From an uncultured Treponema sp. (lineage in GTDB: Bacteria; Spirochaetota; Spirochaetia; Treponematales; Treponemataceae), in contig CAMNDY010000008.1 of the NCBI GenBank assembly GCA_946535985.1, positions 1-64,000 on the forward strand: a DNA stretch of 64,000 bases. Reading direction: 5' to 3'. The notes beneath the pieces were generated by a model. That model ran no database searches, had not been told where the DNA came from, and worked only from the letters and a program-made list of their open reading frames with translations. A program made the position numbers and the translations under genes. Below are positions 15,697 to 24,179 of this stretch, in pieces. How positions within the stretch are numbered: the first letter of the stretch is position 1; every line of letters starts with the position of its first letter.

Positions 15697-17529
15697 ATGA
15701 AAAAATTTATCTCAACAATCCTTCTTTTTTCTGCAGCTTTGTCATTAACATTTGCTGCACCAAAAAAGGGCAAGGGAAAAGAACAATCAAAAGGAATCAA
15801 GCTTGATGCAAAAAAGAAATTTGCAATTGAAGGCGTTGAACTTGGAAGCGATAACTGGCCTCAGGTAACACTTTCAAACAAGGGCGAGATTATCTGGAAT
15901 CAGAAAGAAGGGGATTTTCAGCAGATTGGCTGGGAACTGCGCGGAACAGATTTGAGCAAATATGCAGGTCTTCGTTTTGAACTTGCTGCAGGTCAGAATT
16001 TTGAAGAACACCATGTATGGCTTGAAAATCCTGCAAGTACAGGCGACTGGGGCTTTAACTTTGCAAAAGATGGAGTTTGCTATGCCCTTTTCAATGGTCA
16101 AAACAAAGGCTGGGGCGACATGAAAAACCCTGATATTTCAGAAGGCTTTTTAATTAAAATTGGCGGTAACTTAAAACAATTCAAAAAGACTGTAATTAAA
16201 TCTATTGAATTGATTAAAAAAGAGGACATTCCGGATGCTTCGAATCTTACACTTTTGGGTGTACCTTTTGGAACTTCAGTATGGCAGTCTCACATTCTTG
16301 GTAATGAAGTTCTTTGGGCAAAGGGTGATACAGGTGGAGATGCCGGCTGGGATTTAAGCGGTATTGATCTTTCTGAATATGACAGAGTTCGCGTTGAACT
16401 GGAAAGTACCACCTGGGAAAACATTGGTTTAAGACTTTGCGACAGCACTCATAATAACTGGCATGGATTTAACACACAGGTTGAACCAAATGTTTTTGAT
16501 GTGTACTTATCTGGACAGGGTGCTTCCTGGGTATCAGACAACGGAACTGATTTTGATAAGACTCAGGGATTAAAAATTATCATCCAGTCTTGGGACAGAA
16601 CAAAAGAAGAAAAAACTGTTGTAAAGAGCATTGAGCTTTTGAGGGGTGAAAGAACTGTAAATGAAGCTGTTATGATTGGCGACAAAATGCTTGGTTCTTC
16701 AGGATGGAATTCAAAATCATATGAAAACGGACTTATAGAATGGATATGGAATGGAGAAGATCGCTATCCATGTGCAGGCTGGTATGTTAAAGACATTGAT
16801 TTTTCTGAATATACAAAAATCCGTGTTGAATTTGAACCGGAAGCTTCAACACTCCCTCTTCGTATTGACCTTTATCAGGAAAAAAATGATTGTGGTGTTG
16901 GATTCGATGCTGTTTCAAATTCTTTTATTGAAGTAAACCTTGACGGTTCATATTTTGACGATAAATGGGAAAACAAAGGAAAATGGGATCCTTCTAAAAA
17001 AATTGACCAGATCTGGATTCGTTATTGCAACCTTTCAACAAGCGGTCAAAAATCAATTGTAAAATCTGTTACACTGCTTAATGAAGAAATAAAAGCTCCA
17101 CAAGCAGACGAGCTCATGTTAAAAGGAGCTAAACTTGGCTCACGAAAAGACAATGCAATAGTTGATGAAAACTCTGTAATCAACTGGAAGAAAGGAAATT
17201 ACGCACAGTGCGGCTGGCAGTTTGATAAGCTGGAAGGTGAAATTCTTGAAGTTAAGGTTTCTTCAACAGACTGTCCATTGCGCTTAAGAATTCGTGATCG
17301 TGCAAGCCAGAATGAAGCAAGCTGGGATGATGACGGTTCTGGCATCTTCCGTATTAATCTTAAAACAAAAAAGAAAATTAATGAAAACGGAAAAGAAAGT
17401 GCACCGGAATGGCAAAAATCATCTAAAGCATTCCTTTATGAAGCTGGCGGCGATATTGTTATTGAACCAATAAACGGAGTTTCCAAAGACGGAAAACAAA
17501 GTGTTGTTGAATATATTAAAGTAGAATAA
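15697..17529 (+). CDS. Secreted protein with four tandem beta-sandwich-like repeats
   Basis: 610 aa with signal peptide MKKFISTILLFSAALSLTFA and no lipobox. After a Lys-rich stretch it contains four related units of about 130-150 residues (roughly 28-175, 180-320, 325-465, 470-610). Each has a Gly-Ser-x-W-type start (VELGSDNWPQ, VPFGTSVWQS, MLGSSGWNS), an xGWxL segment and a DLSxYxxxRxELE strand. This looks like a carbohydrate-binding or jelly-roll-like array; substrate unknown. The 160-aa protein at 6688 seems to be a single-unit relative. It follows the 15175 gene after 18 nt and precedes the flavodoxin fusion by 36 nt. Confidence 0.7.
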   Translation: MKKFISTILLFSAALSLTFAAPKKGKGKEQSKGIKLDAKKKFAIEGVELGSDNWPQVTLSNKGEIIWNQKEGDFQQIGWELRGTDLSKYAGLRFELAAGQNFEEHHVWLENPASTGDWGFNFAKDGVCYALFNGQNKGWGDMKNPDISEGFLIKIGGNLKQFKKTVIKSIELIKKEDIPDASNLTLLGVPFGTSVWQSHILGNEVLWAKGDTGGDAGWDLSGIDLSEYDRVRVELESTTWENIGLRLCDSTHNNWHGFNTQVEPNVFDVYLSGQGASWVSDNGTDFDKTQGLKIIIQSWDRTKEEKTVVKSIELLRGERTVNEAVMIGDKMLGSSGWNSKSYENGLIEWIWNGEDRYPCAGWYVKDIDFSEYTKIRVEFEPEASTLPLRIDLYQEKNDCGVGFDAVSNSFIEVNLDGSYFDDKWENKGKWDPSKKIDQIWIRYCNLSTSGQKSIVKSVTLLNEEIKAPQADELMLKGAKLGSRKDNAIVDENSVINWKKGNYAQCGWQFDKLEGEILEVKVSSTDCPLRLRIRDRASQNEASWDDDGSGIFRINLKTKKKINENGKESAPEWQKSSKAFLYEAGGDIVIEPINGVSKDGKQSVVEYIKVE

Positions 17530-17565
17530 AAAATAACTGTAATTTAAAAATGGAGACCTTGTAGC

Positions 17566-19233
17566 ATGAAAATACTTTTAATAAACGGAAGTCCAAAAGG
17601 TAAAAGAAGCAATTCTTTGCGGCTGGCAAAAAGTTTTATTGAAGGCGTAAAAGCTGTTAAAGAAGCAGACGGAAATTCTGTAGAAGTTGACGAGCTTGAG
17701 CTTGCCTCGCTTACAATTGGAGCCTGCCGGGGATGTTTTGCCTGCTGGAATGCAACTCCGGGAAAATGTGTAATCAAAGACGATATGCAGATGGTTATTG
17801 AAAAACAGCTTGCTTCCGATTTGATTGTCTGGAGCTTTCCGCTTTATTATTTTAATGTTCCGGGTCTCCTTAAAAATCTTATTGACCGCCAGCTTCCTAT
17901 GGCTCTTCCTTTTATGGCAGAACGCACAGACGGTTATGGAAATGGAAGTCATAAGGCACGCTATGAAAACTTAAACATAAAACACGTTGTTGTTTCTACC
18001 TGCGGCTTTTATACTGCCCGGGGAAATTACGACAGCGTTCTGAATATGTTTGACCACTTTTTGGGCAAGGGTACTTTTGAAACTATTTTCTGCGGTCAGG
18101 GTGAACTTTTCAAAATTAAAGAGCTTTCTGACAGAACAGACGCTTATCTTAATTCTGTAAAAAAAGCCGGAAGTGAATATGCTTCGGGAGCAATTACTGA
18201 AGCTACACGCCAGGAACTGAGCGCTCTGCTTTACGAAAAAGAAGAGTTTGAAAGAATGGCCGATGCCAGCTGGGGAATTGATAAAACAACAGGCCAGAAA
18301 GAATCTGAAGATTTGATTTTTACAAGACAGATGGCGGCTCTTTATAATAAGGCCTCCTGGGACGGAAAAGACAAAGTTCTCGAAATGTACTACACCGATC
18401 TTGGAAAAACCTACCAGATTTTACTTGGCAAAGACGGCAGCAAAGTTGTTACAGATTCAAGTCTTACTGCCACAACAAGAATTGAAACTACTTTTGAGCT
18501 ATGGCAAAAAATCTCCCGTAAAGAAATCAGCGGTGAAGAAGCTCTTGGAAAACAAATGTACAAAGTTACCGGCGATTTTAATCTGATGATGAACTGGGGA
18601 AAAATCTTTGGCGGGAATCAGGCACATGGGCCGGCACAGGCTTCGGGACAAGCGCAGGCTGCTTCCCCTTCAAGTCAAAGTACAAATCCTTCAATGACAA
18701 GCATGCTCATTCCTTGGATTACTTTCTGGATTTCGGTTTCTATAAACTCAAAAATCGGTTCGCTCATTTCGCTGGCAGTGTGTGCCCTCATTCCTGCAAT
18801 TATGGGAAAGCATCGCCTGATAATCTGGGACAAGCTTTCTCTTATAGCAGTAGCAGGTCTTTCTCTTGCAGCAAATCTCACGGGCAAAGGTCATCTCATT
18901 TCAAATGCGGGTTACCTTGTATTCGCTTTCTTCTGGCTCATTTCCTGCATGACAAAAGAACCTCTTTCTGCAGCCTATGTAAAATATGCTTATGGCGGCG
19001 ACTCTGCCCTTAAAAATCCTTTGTTCATGAAGCCTAACTATATTCTTTCTGCCTGCTGGGGCCTGCTTTACATTTGTACAACAATCTGGACTTTCTTTCT
19101 TGGACGTGCAGGACTTGGAATACTCATACCAATCATAAACAATCTTGTTCCGATTTTTATGGGAATATTTACTGCCTGGTTTTCAAAATGGTACCCGGCA
19201 TGGAAAGCAAGAGGCGGCAAACCTTCCAGATAG
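17566..19233 (+). CDS. Flavodoxin-fold NAD(P)H oxidoreductase fused to SCP2-like and membrane domains
   Basis: 555 aa. Residues 1-200 are an NADPH-dependent FMN reductase/flavodoxin-like domain (MKILLINGSPKGKRSNS; the phosphate-binding GSP loop and the CRGCFACWN motif of the iron-sulfur flavoprotein type). Residues about 240-350 resemble an SCP2 sterol/lipid-binding domain (ETTFELWQKISRKEISGEEA, then YKVTGDFNLMMNW). After a Gln/Ala/Ser-rich linker, residues 385-550 contain about five membrane helices. It may act on a quinone or other lipid-like substrate at the membrane, which is inference. Convergent with the next gene, 25 nt apart, with no obvious terminator between. Confidence 0.75.
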   Translation: MKILLINGSPKGKRSNSLRLAKSFIEGVKAVKEADGNSVEVDELELASLTIGACRGCFACWNATPGKCVIKDDMQMVIEKQLASDLIVWSFPLYYFNVPGLLKNLIDRQLPMALPFMAERTDGYGNGSHKARYENLNIKHVVVSTCGFYTARGNYDSVLNMFDHFLGKGTFETIFCGQGELFKIKELSDRTDAYLNSVKKAGSEYASGAITEATRQELSALLYEKEEFERMADASWGIDKTTGQKESEDLIFTRQMAALYNKASWDGKDKVLEMYYTDLGKTYQILLGKDGSKVVTDSSLTATTRIETTFELWQKISRKEISGEEALGKQMYKVTGDFNLMMNWGKIFGGNQAHGPAQASGQAQAASPSSQSTNPSMTSMLIPWITFWISVSINSKIGSLISLAVCALIPAIMGKHRLIIWDKLSLIAVAGLSLAANLTGKGHLISNAGYLVFAFFWLISCMTKEPLSAAYVKYAYGGDSALKNPLFMKPNYILSACWGLLYICTTIWTFFLGRAGLGILIPIINNLVPIFMGIFTAWFSKWYPAWKARGGKPSR

Positions 19234-19258
19234 ACGCAGGCAATATTTTATTATATCT

Positions 19259-20614
19259 TTATTCCCATTCAGCTTCGCTGAAAACTAGTGGTGTTTCCAA
19301 TTTAACATTAGGAGTTCCTCCGCCACCATAAGATTTTTCAAGGCTAAACACTTCAGGGACTAATTCACCTTCTACTTCAGAAAGCTGAACATTATTAAAA
19401 TTAAGCTTTCGATATTCACGATCGTTAAAATATTTTTTACGGCTTTTTATTTCAAAAGTCTTACTGTATTGTAAAATTATTTTCTGAGTAATTTCCCCAT
19501 AGCCGGGAGTTCTTGCCCTTACTCCTTCCTCATCAACCAATCCGGCTACAGCAATATAAGTATGCTGAACCTGACTTAATTGTTGAGAAGCCCCATGGAG
19601 ATTTTTTACCAATGGAGCAAATTCTTTTTCTGCCTTTATGCCTTCCCAGGCATCCATTATTTCTTTCCATACTGTTATTGCCTGTCGATTAGGAATAATT
19701 TTCATGCCAGGCTCAACAGTAAAACGAGCGGTTTTTAAATCAGAATTCAATTCTTTTGTTACAGAAGAAAAATTATATATAACAACAGGAAGTTTAAGTG
19801 ATAAATATGAATCCAAATCTTTAAACATTTTGCTCCATGTTTTTTGAGTTGTCTGAAGATATTCTGATTTTTCCTCTAAGCTTCCTTTTGGAATTGGGAA
19901 ATAAAGAATTCTTTTTATATTACTATAGGCTCTTTCCTGATAAGTTCCCTTTACTTCAAAATAATAAGCAATTGCTTCTACAAGATTACCTGCTTTTTCG
20001 GCAACATAGGCTTTTGCTAACAGAATAAGGGCTGTGTTCTCTTCTGTGTTGGTTGCAGTAAGAGTTCTCATATCTGAAGCAGAAAGATTTATTCCCAAAC
20101 CTTTCAGCAATTTTATTGTAATATCATTTACAGCACGACCACTTTCGATATCGGCTAAAGAATAATGACATTCTGCAGAAGAAGAGTTTTCATTATTTTG
20201 AATGTCAACAATGAAAAAGTTAAATTCATAATCATTGATTGTTTCTTGTATGCTTCCAGATACAAGATTATTCACATAATAATTATCAGCAATTGTAAAA
20301 AAATCCTCAGAATACTCAAGGTCATCATTTTCGCTATTTGCAATATACATTTGTGTAAATGTTGAAAACTTGTTTACAAGAGATTCTTGTATGTATCTTG
20401 CAATCCACTTTTCTGAATCTGAAACATCAGTCAAGCAAGGTTGCATAACTACTAAGCTTATATCCTCACCCTTATAGATTTGTTTTTCAACTCTGGCATC
20501 ATTTTTTACTTCTTCCTGAATTCCTTTTTTATCTTGACCAGAAGATGTGGCACAAGAAACAGAAAACAATCCCAGTAAAATTAAATAGATAAAACAAGTA
20601 ATTCTTTTTTTCAT
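19259..20614 (-). CDS. Lipoprotein with CsgG/LpoB-like N-terminal region
   Basis: 451 aa with lipobox SVSC (Cys about 21). Residues about 45-200 (ISLVVMQPCLTDVSDSEKWI, then VSGSIQETINDYEFNFFIVD and SGRAVNDITIKLLKGLG) resemble the spirochaetal domain that begins with 'IAVLEP', an ILVG-type strand and a helper helix, similar in layout to CsgG/LpoB folds. Residues 205-240 look like a helical repeat (TALILLAKAYVAEKAGNLVEAIAYY). The C-terminal half is unassigned. The upstream region is shared with the divergent HTH gene. Probably an envelope protein; function unknown. Confidence 0.6.
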   Translation of the reverse strand: MKKRITCFIYLILLGLFSVSCATSSGQDKKGIQEEVKNDARVEKQIYKGEDISLVVMQPCLTDVSDSEKWIARYIQESLVNKFSTFTQMYIANSENDDLEYSEDFFTIADNYYVNNLVSGSIQETINDYEFNFFIVDIQNNENSSSAECHYSLADIESGRAVNDITIKLLKGLGINLSASDMRTLTATNTEENTALILLAKAYVAEKAGNLVEAIAYYFEVKGTYQERAYSNIKRILYFPIPKGSLEEKSEYLQTTQKTWSKMFKDLDSYLSLKLPVVIYNFSSVTKELNSDLKTARFTVEPGMKIIPNRQAITVWKEIMDAWEGIKAEKEFAPLVKNLHGASQQLSQVQHTYIAVAGLVDEEGVRARTPGYGEITQKIILQYSKTFEIKSRKKYFNDREYRKLNFNNVQLSEVEGELVPEVFSLEKSYGGGGTPNVKLETPLVFSEAEWE

Positions 20615-20746
20615 AATTTTTATAACCTCTTGCCTTATTTTAATGCTTTTGCATGTCTACGAAAAGTAGGTTGCTGCAGGGACATATCGGTGATAATCTA
20701 TCCATAACAAAACGACGCGTAGCTTTGTAAGATAAGGAGATTTATT

Positions 20747-21343
20747 ATGGATAATTATATTACCAGCGCAACAATAAAAAGACTGCGCGAAGAAAAAGGG
20801 CTTACACAGGAGCAGCTGGCTCAAAAGATTTTTGTAAGCAACAAGACAATCAGTAAATGGGAAAATGGTCATGGCTTACCGGATATTTCGCTTCTAGAAC
20901 CACTTGCAAAGGCACTGGATATTTCGGTGATTGAGCTTTTTTCCGGAAACGAAGTGCGTAACCAGAACAAATCCTTCAACATGAAAAAGATTTTATTTTA
21001 CACCTGTCCTGTCTGTGGCAATGTGATTCAGGCAATTGGAGGGGCAGTTATAAGCTGTTGTGGAATTACACTTCCTCCACTGGAAGTAGAAGAAGACTGT
21101 GATGACGAACTTTTAGCTGAACATAGAATAAAGCTGGAAAAAGTTGAAGATGAATACTACCTTACGATTGACCACCCGATGACAAAAGAACATTATATTT
21201 CTTTTATTGCGGCTGTTTATGATAACGGTGTAGACTTTGTAAAACTTTATCCCGAAAGTGCAGCAGAAGCAAGATTTAAAATTGGCCGTGCAAAGTTCTT
21301 TCTGGCTTATTGCAATCACCACGGATTATTTAAATCTATTTAG
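20747..21343 (+). CDS. XRE-type regulator fused to a desulfoferrodoxin (superoxide reductase) domain
   Basis: 198 aa. Residues 5-63 are an XRE helix-turn-helix (IKRLREEKGLTQEQLAQKIF, then SKWENGHGLPDIS). Residues 84-198 form a complete desulfoferrodoxin-like unit: C87, C90, C104 and C105 match the rubredoxin-type centre I, and H126, H143, H149, C189 and H192 (HPMTKEH and YCNHHGLF) match the five ligands of the superoxide-reactive centre II. It could be a superoxide- or iron-sensing regulator, or a reductase tethered to DNA. Similar fusions are known in Firmicutes. Ribosome binding site AAGGAG. Its last 8 nt overlap the convergent GGDEF gene. Confidence 0.82.
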   Translation: MDNYITSATIKRLREEKGLTQEQLAQKIFVSNKTISKWENGHGLPDISLLEPLAKALDISVIELFSGNEVRNQNKSFNMKKILFYTCPVCGNVIQAIGGAVISCCGITLPPLEVEEDCDDELLAEHRIKLEKVEDEYYLTIDHPMTKEHYISFIAAVYDNGVDFVKLYPESAAEARFKIGRAKFFLAYCNHHGLFKSI

Positions 21344-22625
21344 CTACTACGCAGTTTCTTCCGTTTGTTTTTGCATCGTACATAGCTTTGTCGGCACGGT
21401 CAAATGCAGATTTGTCTGTGTCGGCAGCTGAAATTTCGGTAAGACCAATACTACAGGTAAGATTGTAGATTTTATCAAAGGGAGCTTCTGAAATACTTTG
21501 TCTGAGCTTTTCGGCAAGCTGCTTTATCTCTTCAAAATCCAATTCGTAGCAGACACAAAGGAATTCTTCTCCACCCCATCTGCCTAATACGTCATTATAA
21601 GATTTAAGAAATTCAGCAACAAAATCTACAAACTGCTTGAGTACAATATCACCAACAGAGTGGCCAAACTTATCATTTACTGCTTTGAAATAATCTATAT
21701 CAAGCATCATAAGAGAGGCTTTTTCGTTCTTTGTTTTAATGCTTTCTATAGCATTATTGATTTCGGTTTCAATTCGTCCGTGATTAAAAATTCCTGTAAG
21801 GGTATCTTTAGAAGCAAGGTCTTCATATTTTTTCAAGGTTTCAAAAAGCTGCAAAGAGTTCTCATGAATATTCTGAACCATGAATACAAATCTAAAGTCA
21901 TCTTCGTTTGTTGTATTGGTACGGCTAAAAATGAGTTTAACCCAGATGAAGACCCCATCCATATTTTTCATCTGGCAGTCAAAAGAAGTGGTGCGTCCCG
22001 GCAGCAGATTTTTCTTTAAATATTCAGGATCTGTGCGTTCCATAAAAAGCTTTTGATCTTCGGGCCAGATCATATTTACAATCATGGTGCGCCAGGTTGT
22101 GTATTTAATATCATAGTTCTGCGGATTATCAGAAATTTCTGTTACATTAATGCTGTAAGAAATGTCTTTAATTAAATCTACATACATAGAAAAAAGGAAG
22201 GAGTTCTGGATTGTATCGACCTTTTTGTCTGTAAGGAAGTCCCGCAGATATTCACTGTTATCAAGCTCATCAAGAATAAACAAATATTTGTTGTTTTCTT
22301 CATCAAGAGGATAAATTGAAATTTGAATTAGATATGTTTTATCATCAACGTGCAGTTTAATGCGGTCAATGTATTTCCCTTTGAATTTTCCAATCATCGG
22401 AATAAAAACATGATAATCATCCGCAATTTTGCCGGACTTTTCGCTAAAATGGAACCAGAGTTTTTCCACAAGACTCTCATAATTTCCATCTGCTTCAATC
22501 AGATTTTCAAAAAGTCCTGTCTTTTTAATTACATGATAACTGTCGTTCTTAGCATCAACAATAATTATAGCATCTACAAGCTCATAAAATAAGTTAGCAA
22601 CAGATTCCTTAGAATATTCACTCAT
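21336..22625 (-). CDS. GGDEF diguanylate cyclase with N-terminal sensor region
   Basis: 429 aa, soluble. Residues about 1-130 and 150-270 look like PAS-type sensory units (IVDAKNDSYHVIKKTG, and later MKNMDGVFIWVKLIF). The C-terminal 165 residues are a GGDEF domain: DTLTGIFNHGRIETEI, LMMLDIDYFKAVNDKFGHSVGD and the active-site loop RWGGEEF. No RxxD inhibitory I-site is present before the loop (SYND instead), so feedback inhibition by c-di-GMP is probably absent. It probably makes c-di-GMP and could oppose the HD-GYP phosphodiesterase at 29667. Ribosome binding site AGAGGA. Confidence 0.9.
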   Translation of the reverse strand: MSEYSKESVANLFYELVDAIIIVDAKNDSYHVIKKTGLFENLIEADGNYESLVEKLWFHFSEKSGKIADDYHVFIPMIGKFKGKYIDRIKLHVDDKTYLIQISIYPLDEENNKYLFILDELDNSEYLRDFLTDKKVDTIQNSFLFSMYVDLIKDISYSINVTEISDNPQNYDIKYTTWRTMIVNMIWPEDQKLFMERTDPEYLKKNLLPGRTTSFDCQMKNMDGVFIWVKLIFSRTNTTNEDDFRFVFMVQNIHENSLQLFETLKKYEDLASKDTLTGIFNHGRIETEINNAIESIKTKNEKASLMMLDIDYFKAVNDKFGHSVGDIVLKQFVDFVAEFLKSYNDVLGRWGGEEFLCVCYELDFEEIKQLAEKLRQSISEAPFDKIYNLTCSIGLTEISAADTDKSAFDRADKAMYDAKTNGRNCVVAK

Positions 22626-22775
22626 ATACCTATCCTCTATGTCTTAACTGTTAATTTTACACCCATTTTCTAAGTTTTTAAACTTTTTTAATCGTTTTAC
22701 CAACTTTTTTTTTATATACTTTTTTTAGGAAAAACAATTATAATTACAGTACTAAGTCGCCAAAAGGAGTATACT

Positions 22776-24146
22776 ATGCAAAAGAAAATCATCTGGAGAA
22801 GTTTATCGATTTTTACAGCAGCCATCTTGCTTACCGGAAGCCTTTTATTTACCGGCTGCGACGAAGAGGAAAAAAAGCAAATGGAACAGTTTAAACAACA
22901 AGAATCTATTGGAACAAAGTTTCTTAAAAGTCAGGAAAATGCAGACAAAAAACCAAAACCTGCAGAGCCGGACGGACCTTCTACAAACGGTCTTGGTATT
23001 TCTGATGAAAAATATGAAGCAAGCATAAAGAAAAGTCTTGTTTCTAAAAACAACAATTATCTTGTAAAAAAGGTGCTTGAAAAAATGCGGGCCGGAGAAG
23101 AAGTGATTATTTCTACACTCGGCGGTTCTGTAACAGAAGGAGCAGGACCTTCTTCCTATACACAGGGCTACGCATACCAGTTCAAGGATATGTTCATAGA
23201 AAAATATGCTGCAAACAAAGATATGGTAAAATTTGTTCCTGCAGGAATTGGTGGAACACCTTCGCCAATGGGTCTTATCCGCTACCAGAAGGATGTTGTA
23301 AATAAGGGCGGCCGCGACCCGGATCTTTTGATTATTGAGTTTGCAGTAAACGACTGGCTTGAATGTTCTAAAACCCGCGCCATGGAATATCTTGTTCGCA
23401 ATGCACTTGAACATAACACAGCAGTAATTATGCTTTATGGTGCAGCAACTTATAATAACCAGCAGGCTCAGATCAAACCTGTTGCCGATTTTTATAAGCT
23501 TCCACAGGTAAGTGTAAGCGACGGACTTAGAGGTTCAGGTATAAATCAGCAGAATGGTTCTAAAGTTTATTATACCGATATGGTTCACCCTACAAAAAAT
23601 GGTCACACCTTTATGGCCCGCTGTATTCTTAATTTGATTGACGAAATTGACGCTTCTCCAATCGACGAAAAAGCCGCAATTCCGGAAGGCTATAAAAACG
23701 AAAATCCATTTATAAAGTTTGCAACAATCTATGGCGACACTCAGGACAAAAATGTTTCTATAAAGCCAGGTTCCTTTGACCACAAGGATGACGCAATTCA
23801 GGCATATATGCACGGAGGAAAAAGCTTCCCTCAGAACTGGAGCCGCAGCCCTTCGACAAGCTCAGGGACCGCAAACAACGAAGCCTTTACAATGACGCTC
23901 AATTGCAAAAGCCTCATAATGATTTACAAAAATGCAAACAACAATTCCTTTGGAAAGGCAGAGGTTTTTGTAGACGGACAATCTAAGGGAACTTATGCAG
24001 GCCACGAAGAAGGCGGCTGGAATAACTGTATGGTTGTTATGATTATTGATGAAGCAAGTTCTTCGCAGCACACGGTAGAAATTAAACCTGCCGCAGGCGA
24101 CGAAGATAAATCATTTACAATTTTAGCCTTTGGTTATGCACAGTAA
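22776..24146 (+). CDS. SGNH/GDSL-family esterase lipoprotein
   Basis: 456 aa. Lipobox FTGC (Cys about 28) then a charged linker. Residues about 100-290 carry the SGNH blocks: GGSVTEGAG (the GDS serine), AGIGGTPSP (Gly), IIEFAVNDWLE (Asn) and TDMVHPTKNGH (Asp/His). A C-terminal domain of about 110 residues looks beta-rich (VDGQSKGTYAGHEEGGW). The two domains are joined by SPSTSSGTA, which is encoded by a copy of the dispersed repeat at 23849-23872. It is probably a surface carbohydrate esterase (deacetylase-type), which would suit the xylanase at 32057; substrate not provable. Ribosome binding site AAGGAG. Confidence 0.82.
   Translation: MQKKIIWRSLSIFTAAILLTGSLLFTGCDEEEKKQMEQFKQQESIGTKFLKSQENADKKPKPAEPDGPSTNGLGISDEKYEASIKKSLVSKNNNYLVKKVLEKMRAGEEVIISTLGGSVTEGAGPSSYTQGYAYQFKDMFIEKYAANKDMVKFVPAGIGGTPSPMGLIRYQKDVVNKGGRDPDLLIIEFAVNDWLECSKTRAMEYLVRNALEHNTAVIMLYGAATYNNQQAQIKPVADFYKLPQVSVSDGLRGSGINQQNGSKVYYTDMVHPTKNGHTFMARCILNLIDEIDASPIDEKAAIPEGYKNENPFIKFATIYGDTQDKNVSIKPGSFDHKDDAIQAYMHGGKSFPQNWSRSPSTSSGTANNEAFTMTLNCKSLIMIYKNANNNSFGKAEVFVDGQSKGTYAGHEEGGWNNCMVVMIIDEASSSQHTVEIKPAAGDEDKSFTILAFGYAQ
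23849..23872 (+). repeat. Dispersed TTCGACA-type repeat inside the SGNH gene
   Basis: Exact core CTTCGACAAGCTCAGGGAC, in frame, reading PSTSSGT in the interdomain linker of the esterase. Confidence 0.85.
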
Positions 24147-24152
24147 CATATA

Positions 24153-24177
24153 GGTGGTTTCGACAATCTCAACCACC
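24153..24177. terminator. Hairpin between convergent genes, from a repeat variant
   Basis: GGTGGTT / AACCACC stem around a loop with TCGACAATCTC. This is a variant of the dispersed TTCGACA repeat with a different stem. A T-run follows on the plus strand (24181-24187). It probably terminates the esterase gene and may also serve trkH from the other side. Confidence 0.65.
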
Positions 24178-24179
24178 AC

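Noticed and set aside
22845-23414. 189-codon minus-strand frame opposite the SGNH gene
   Set aside because: Antisense shadow with Phe/Cys/Arg-rich composition and no family resemblance.
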